Of a stretch of DNA of 64,000 nucleotides, positions 62,270-64,000 are shown one piece after another. Origin of the DNA: Bacteroidota bacterium (GTDB lineage Bacteria; Bacteroidota; Bacteroidia; NS11-12g; UBA9320). Under the pieces are notes generated by a model. The model did no database searches, had not been told where the DNA came from, and was given only the letters and a program-made list of their open reading frames with translations. The stretch's first letter is position 1, and every line of letters starts with the position of its first letter. The stretch lies in assembly GCA_002746305.1 (NCBI GenBank), contig NVWV01000011.1:62001-126000 (forward strand). Reading direction: 5' to 3'. The position numbers and the translations under genes are program-made.

Positions 62270-63598
62270 ATGAAAAGCATAACATTAGTAGGAGGGGGAC
62301 TTGCAGGGTCATTGGTAGCAGTATATCTAGCTAAAAGGGGCTATGAGGTAAATATATACGAACGTAGACCAGACATGAGAAATGTTGAAATTCCTGCTGG
62401 GAGGTCTATTAACTTGGCGTTATCTACGAGAGGAATTACCGCATTGCAAAAAGTAGGGCTAGATGTTGCTGTTCTTGAAAATGCCATACCAATGACCGGA
62501 AGAACCATGCACAGTGCTAGTGGAGACTTAGCTTATCAGCCGTATGGTAGAGAGGGGCAAGCGATAAATTCTGTCAGCAGAGCTCATCTTAATATTCAAT
62601 TGCTGAAATTGGCAGATGAGAATGAACATGTACATCAGCATTTCAACATGAAATGTGCCAAGGTAGATATCAATAATGGTATTTGCTGGTTTATAAATGA
62701 AGAGACAGGTGAAAAGACTGAGGTGAAGTCTGATTATATATTAGGAGGTGATGGTGCATTTTCGGTGGTTCGATCTAAGATGGTACGTACCAATAGATTT
62801 GATTATTCTCAAACCTATACGAACAGTGGTTACAAAGAACTATGTATCAATTCGACTCCGGATGGAGATTTTGCAATGGACCCGAATTCATTACATATCT
62901 GGCCGAGAGGAAACTTTATGATGATAGCACTTCCAAACCCTGATAAGACATTTACATGTACCTTGTTTATGCCTTTTGAAGGAGAGAATGGATTTGACAA
63001 TCTAAATGCAGATGAGAAAATACTTTCCTTTTTTAAAGAGCACTTTTCAGATGCTATGGCCTTGATGCCAGATTTACTGACGGACTTTAAAGAGAATCCC
63101 GTAGGCAGTTTAGTAACGGTAAAATGTTATCCTTGGCATATAGGTAAAGCAACCTTAATAGGAGATGCTTGCCATGCGGTAGTTCCGTTTTACGGACAAG
63201 GAATGAACTGTGCTTTTGAAGATTGTGTTGTATTGGACGAATGTCTTGAAAAATATGAAGACTGGGATGAAGCAATGGAAGCATATCAAAAAAGCCGTAA
63301 ACCCAATGCTGATGCAATTGCTGATTTGGCCGTTCAGAACTTTGTTGAAATGCGAGATTTTGTAGGAGACAAGGATTTTCTACATTACAAGAAAATAGAG
63401 CATGATTTATGTGACCTGCATCCAGAGTTATTCCAATCTCAATACGAAATGGTTACTTTTAGTAATATTCCTTACCAAGATGCTCAAACGAAAGGAGCTA
63501 GAAATACAAGTCTGGTGAAGAAGATTATAGAAAAAGGACTAGAAGATAGGATTACAGATAAGCAATTCGTCAAAGATTGGTTTTCAAGTCAATCTTAA
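62270..63598 (+). CDS. kmo: Kynurenine 3-monooxygenase
   Basis: 442 aa from the ATG at 62270. It is an FAD monooxygenase converting kynurenine to 3-hydroxykynurenine with NADPH and O2 (tryptophan to quinolinate/NAD route). FAD motifs: VGGGLAGSLVAVYLAKRGY (8-26 region), ERRPDMR, and LIGDACHAVVPFYGQGMNCAFEDC. GRSINLALSTRGITAL and NPVGSLVTVKCYPWH are typical of KMO rather than other hydroxylases. No other kyn-pathway gene is in the window. Confidence 0.93.
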   Translation: MKSITLVGGGLAGSLVAVYLAKRGYEVNIYERRPDMRNVEIPAGRSINLALSTRGITALQKVGLDVAVLENAIPMTGRTMHSASGDLAYQPYGREGQAINSVSRAHLNIQLLKLADENEHVHQHFNMKCAKVDINNGICWFINEETGEKTEVKSDYILGGDGAFSVVRSKMVRTNRFDYSQTYTNSGYKELCINSTPDGDFAMDPNSLHIWPRGNFMMIALPNPDKTFTCTLFMPFEGENGFDNLNADEKILSFFKEHFSDAMALMPDLLTDFKENPVGSLVTVKCYPWHIGKATLIGDACHAVVPFYGQGMNCAFEDCVVLDECLEKYEDWDEAMEAYQKSRKPNADAIADLAVQNFVEMRDFVGDKDFLHYKKIEHDLCDLHPELFQSQYEMVTFSNIPYQDAQTKGARNTSLVKKIIEKGLEDRITDKQFVKDWFSSQS

Positions 63599-64000
63599 TT
63601 AACAATCATCTTATGTACAGAAGATCCCTTTTCTGTAGTAATCTTTATGGTATAAGGACCACTTGCGAGATTTTGATTGACGGATACTTTATTCGTGTTA
63701 TTTGTATTTAAGCGTAGAATACTTTTTCCCGTAATGTCAAACAATTCAATGGCAATAGATTCCATAATGCCTCCAAGCTCAATATCAAATTGACCGGAAG
63801 ACGGGTTGGGACTTACTTTAGATGATAGCGGTTTAACCTTCGCTACACCAACATGAAGATCCGTGAGCATGATGGTATAATCCTCAACTTCACCACTTCG
63901 GTCTTCACATGGATACATTACCGAGCTATAATATTGACTTCGCACCCTCATTCTCAAAGCCTGCTCCAAAATTGCATCCGCAGGTACAATAAAAGTACCA
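63595..64000 (-). CDS. T9SS-secreted protein with GEVED domain (5' part outside window)
   Basis: Only the C-terminal 134 residues are in the window; the frame stays open at the right edge. The visible part is FIVPADAILEQALRMRVRSQYYSSVMYPCEDRSGEVEDYTIMLTD, the end of a GEVED domain as found in large exported Bacteroidota proteases and adhesins. The type-A T9SS tail follows (SSKVSPNPSSGQFDIEL to SSVHKMIVN). The enzyme or binding domains are not visible. The stop region overlaps the kmo stop. Confidence 0.88.
   Translation of the reverse strand, partial: GTFIVPADAILEQALRMRVRSQYYSSVMYPCEDRSGEVEDYTIMLTDLHVGVAKVKPLSSKVSPNPSSGQFDIELGGIMESIAIELFDITGKSILRLNTNNTNKVSVNQNLASGPYTIKITTEKGSSVHKMIVN

Overview
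The window looks like chromosomal DNA of a free-living Bacteroidota, most likely Flavobacteriales-like. It is AT-rich. Many predicted exported proteins end in type IX secretion (T9SS) sorting domains (the 'YPNP' type-A form, plus one CHU/gliding type-B form), and a PorW/SprE-type T9SS protein is encoded. Promoters of the Bacteroidota type (TAnnTTTG) lie only a few bases before several start codons. I see no rRNA, tRNA, CRISPR array, insertion sequence, integrase or phage gene. The genes at both window edges are cut.

Layout. 1-11.3 kb: the end of a LytTR response regulator; a repetitive FG-GAP-like surface protein; an orphan gene; an unusual Rieske/thiamine-diphosphate fusion enzyme; then a leftward operon of three T9SS-exported enzymes (deiodinase-like redoxin, multicopper oxidase, endonuclease/phosphatase-like). 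A 671-bp divergent spacer next to it carries two terminator-like hairpins and may encode small RNA. 11.3-26 kb: a 1232-aa PKD/gliding-type surface protein, a PLP decarboxylase, pirin, small conserved proteins, mtaB, a first lgt-like gene, a secreted PNGase F-like protein and a PaaN-type aldehyde dehydrogenase.

26.5-32.9 kb is the most interesting part: a compact ECF42 sigma-factor locus. Three DGPF/YCII-type genes and an ECF42 sigma gene with its C-terminal extension are encoded leftward. A matching promoter, TGTCCC-N17-CGT(A/G), occurs three times here: before the DGPF operon, before the third DGPF-type gene and before a DUF1761-DUF2461 pair. These look like targets of this sigma factor. A hipBA toxin-antitoxin pair with its own palindromic operator lies between the intact third DGPF-type gene and a truncated, frameshifted copy of it. 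An intrinsic-terminator-like hairpin ends directly on the sigma start codon.

32.9-49 kb is core physiology: a DbpA-like helicase operon, a membrane-anchored FMN glutamate-synthase-like protein and PBP1A immediately downstream of PorW/SprE. Divergent from these run a LytM peptidase, bactofilin, AtpZ, a small membrane protein and atpBEFHAG, ending at a strong terminator. atpD and atpC are not in the window. 49-64 kb: DUF3822-rsmD-coaD, a Nudix hydrolase, pyrE, an MBOAT/SGNH/PAP2 envelope-modification operon, a TolC/HlyD-type efflux pair without a pump gene, a deacetylase-glycosyltransferase-Lgt-like cluster, a lipid-kinase-like gene, kynurenine 3-monooxygenase and the end of another T9SS cargo protein.

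All functions are inferred from motifs read by eye. No database search was run.
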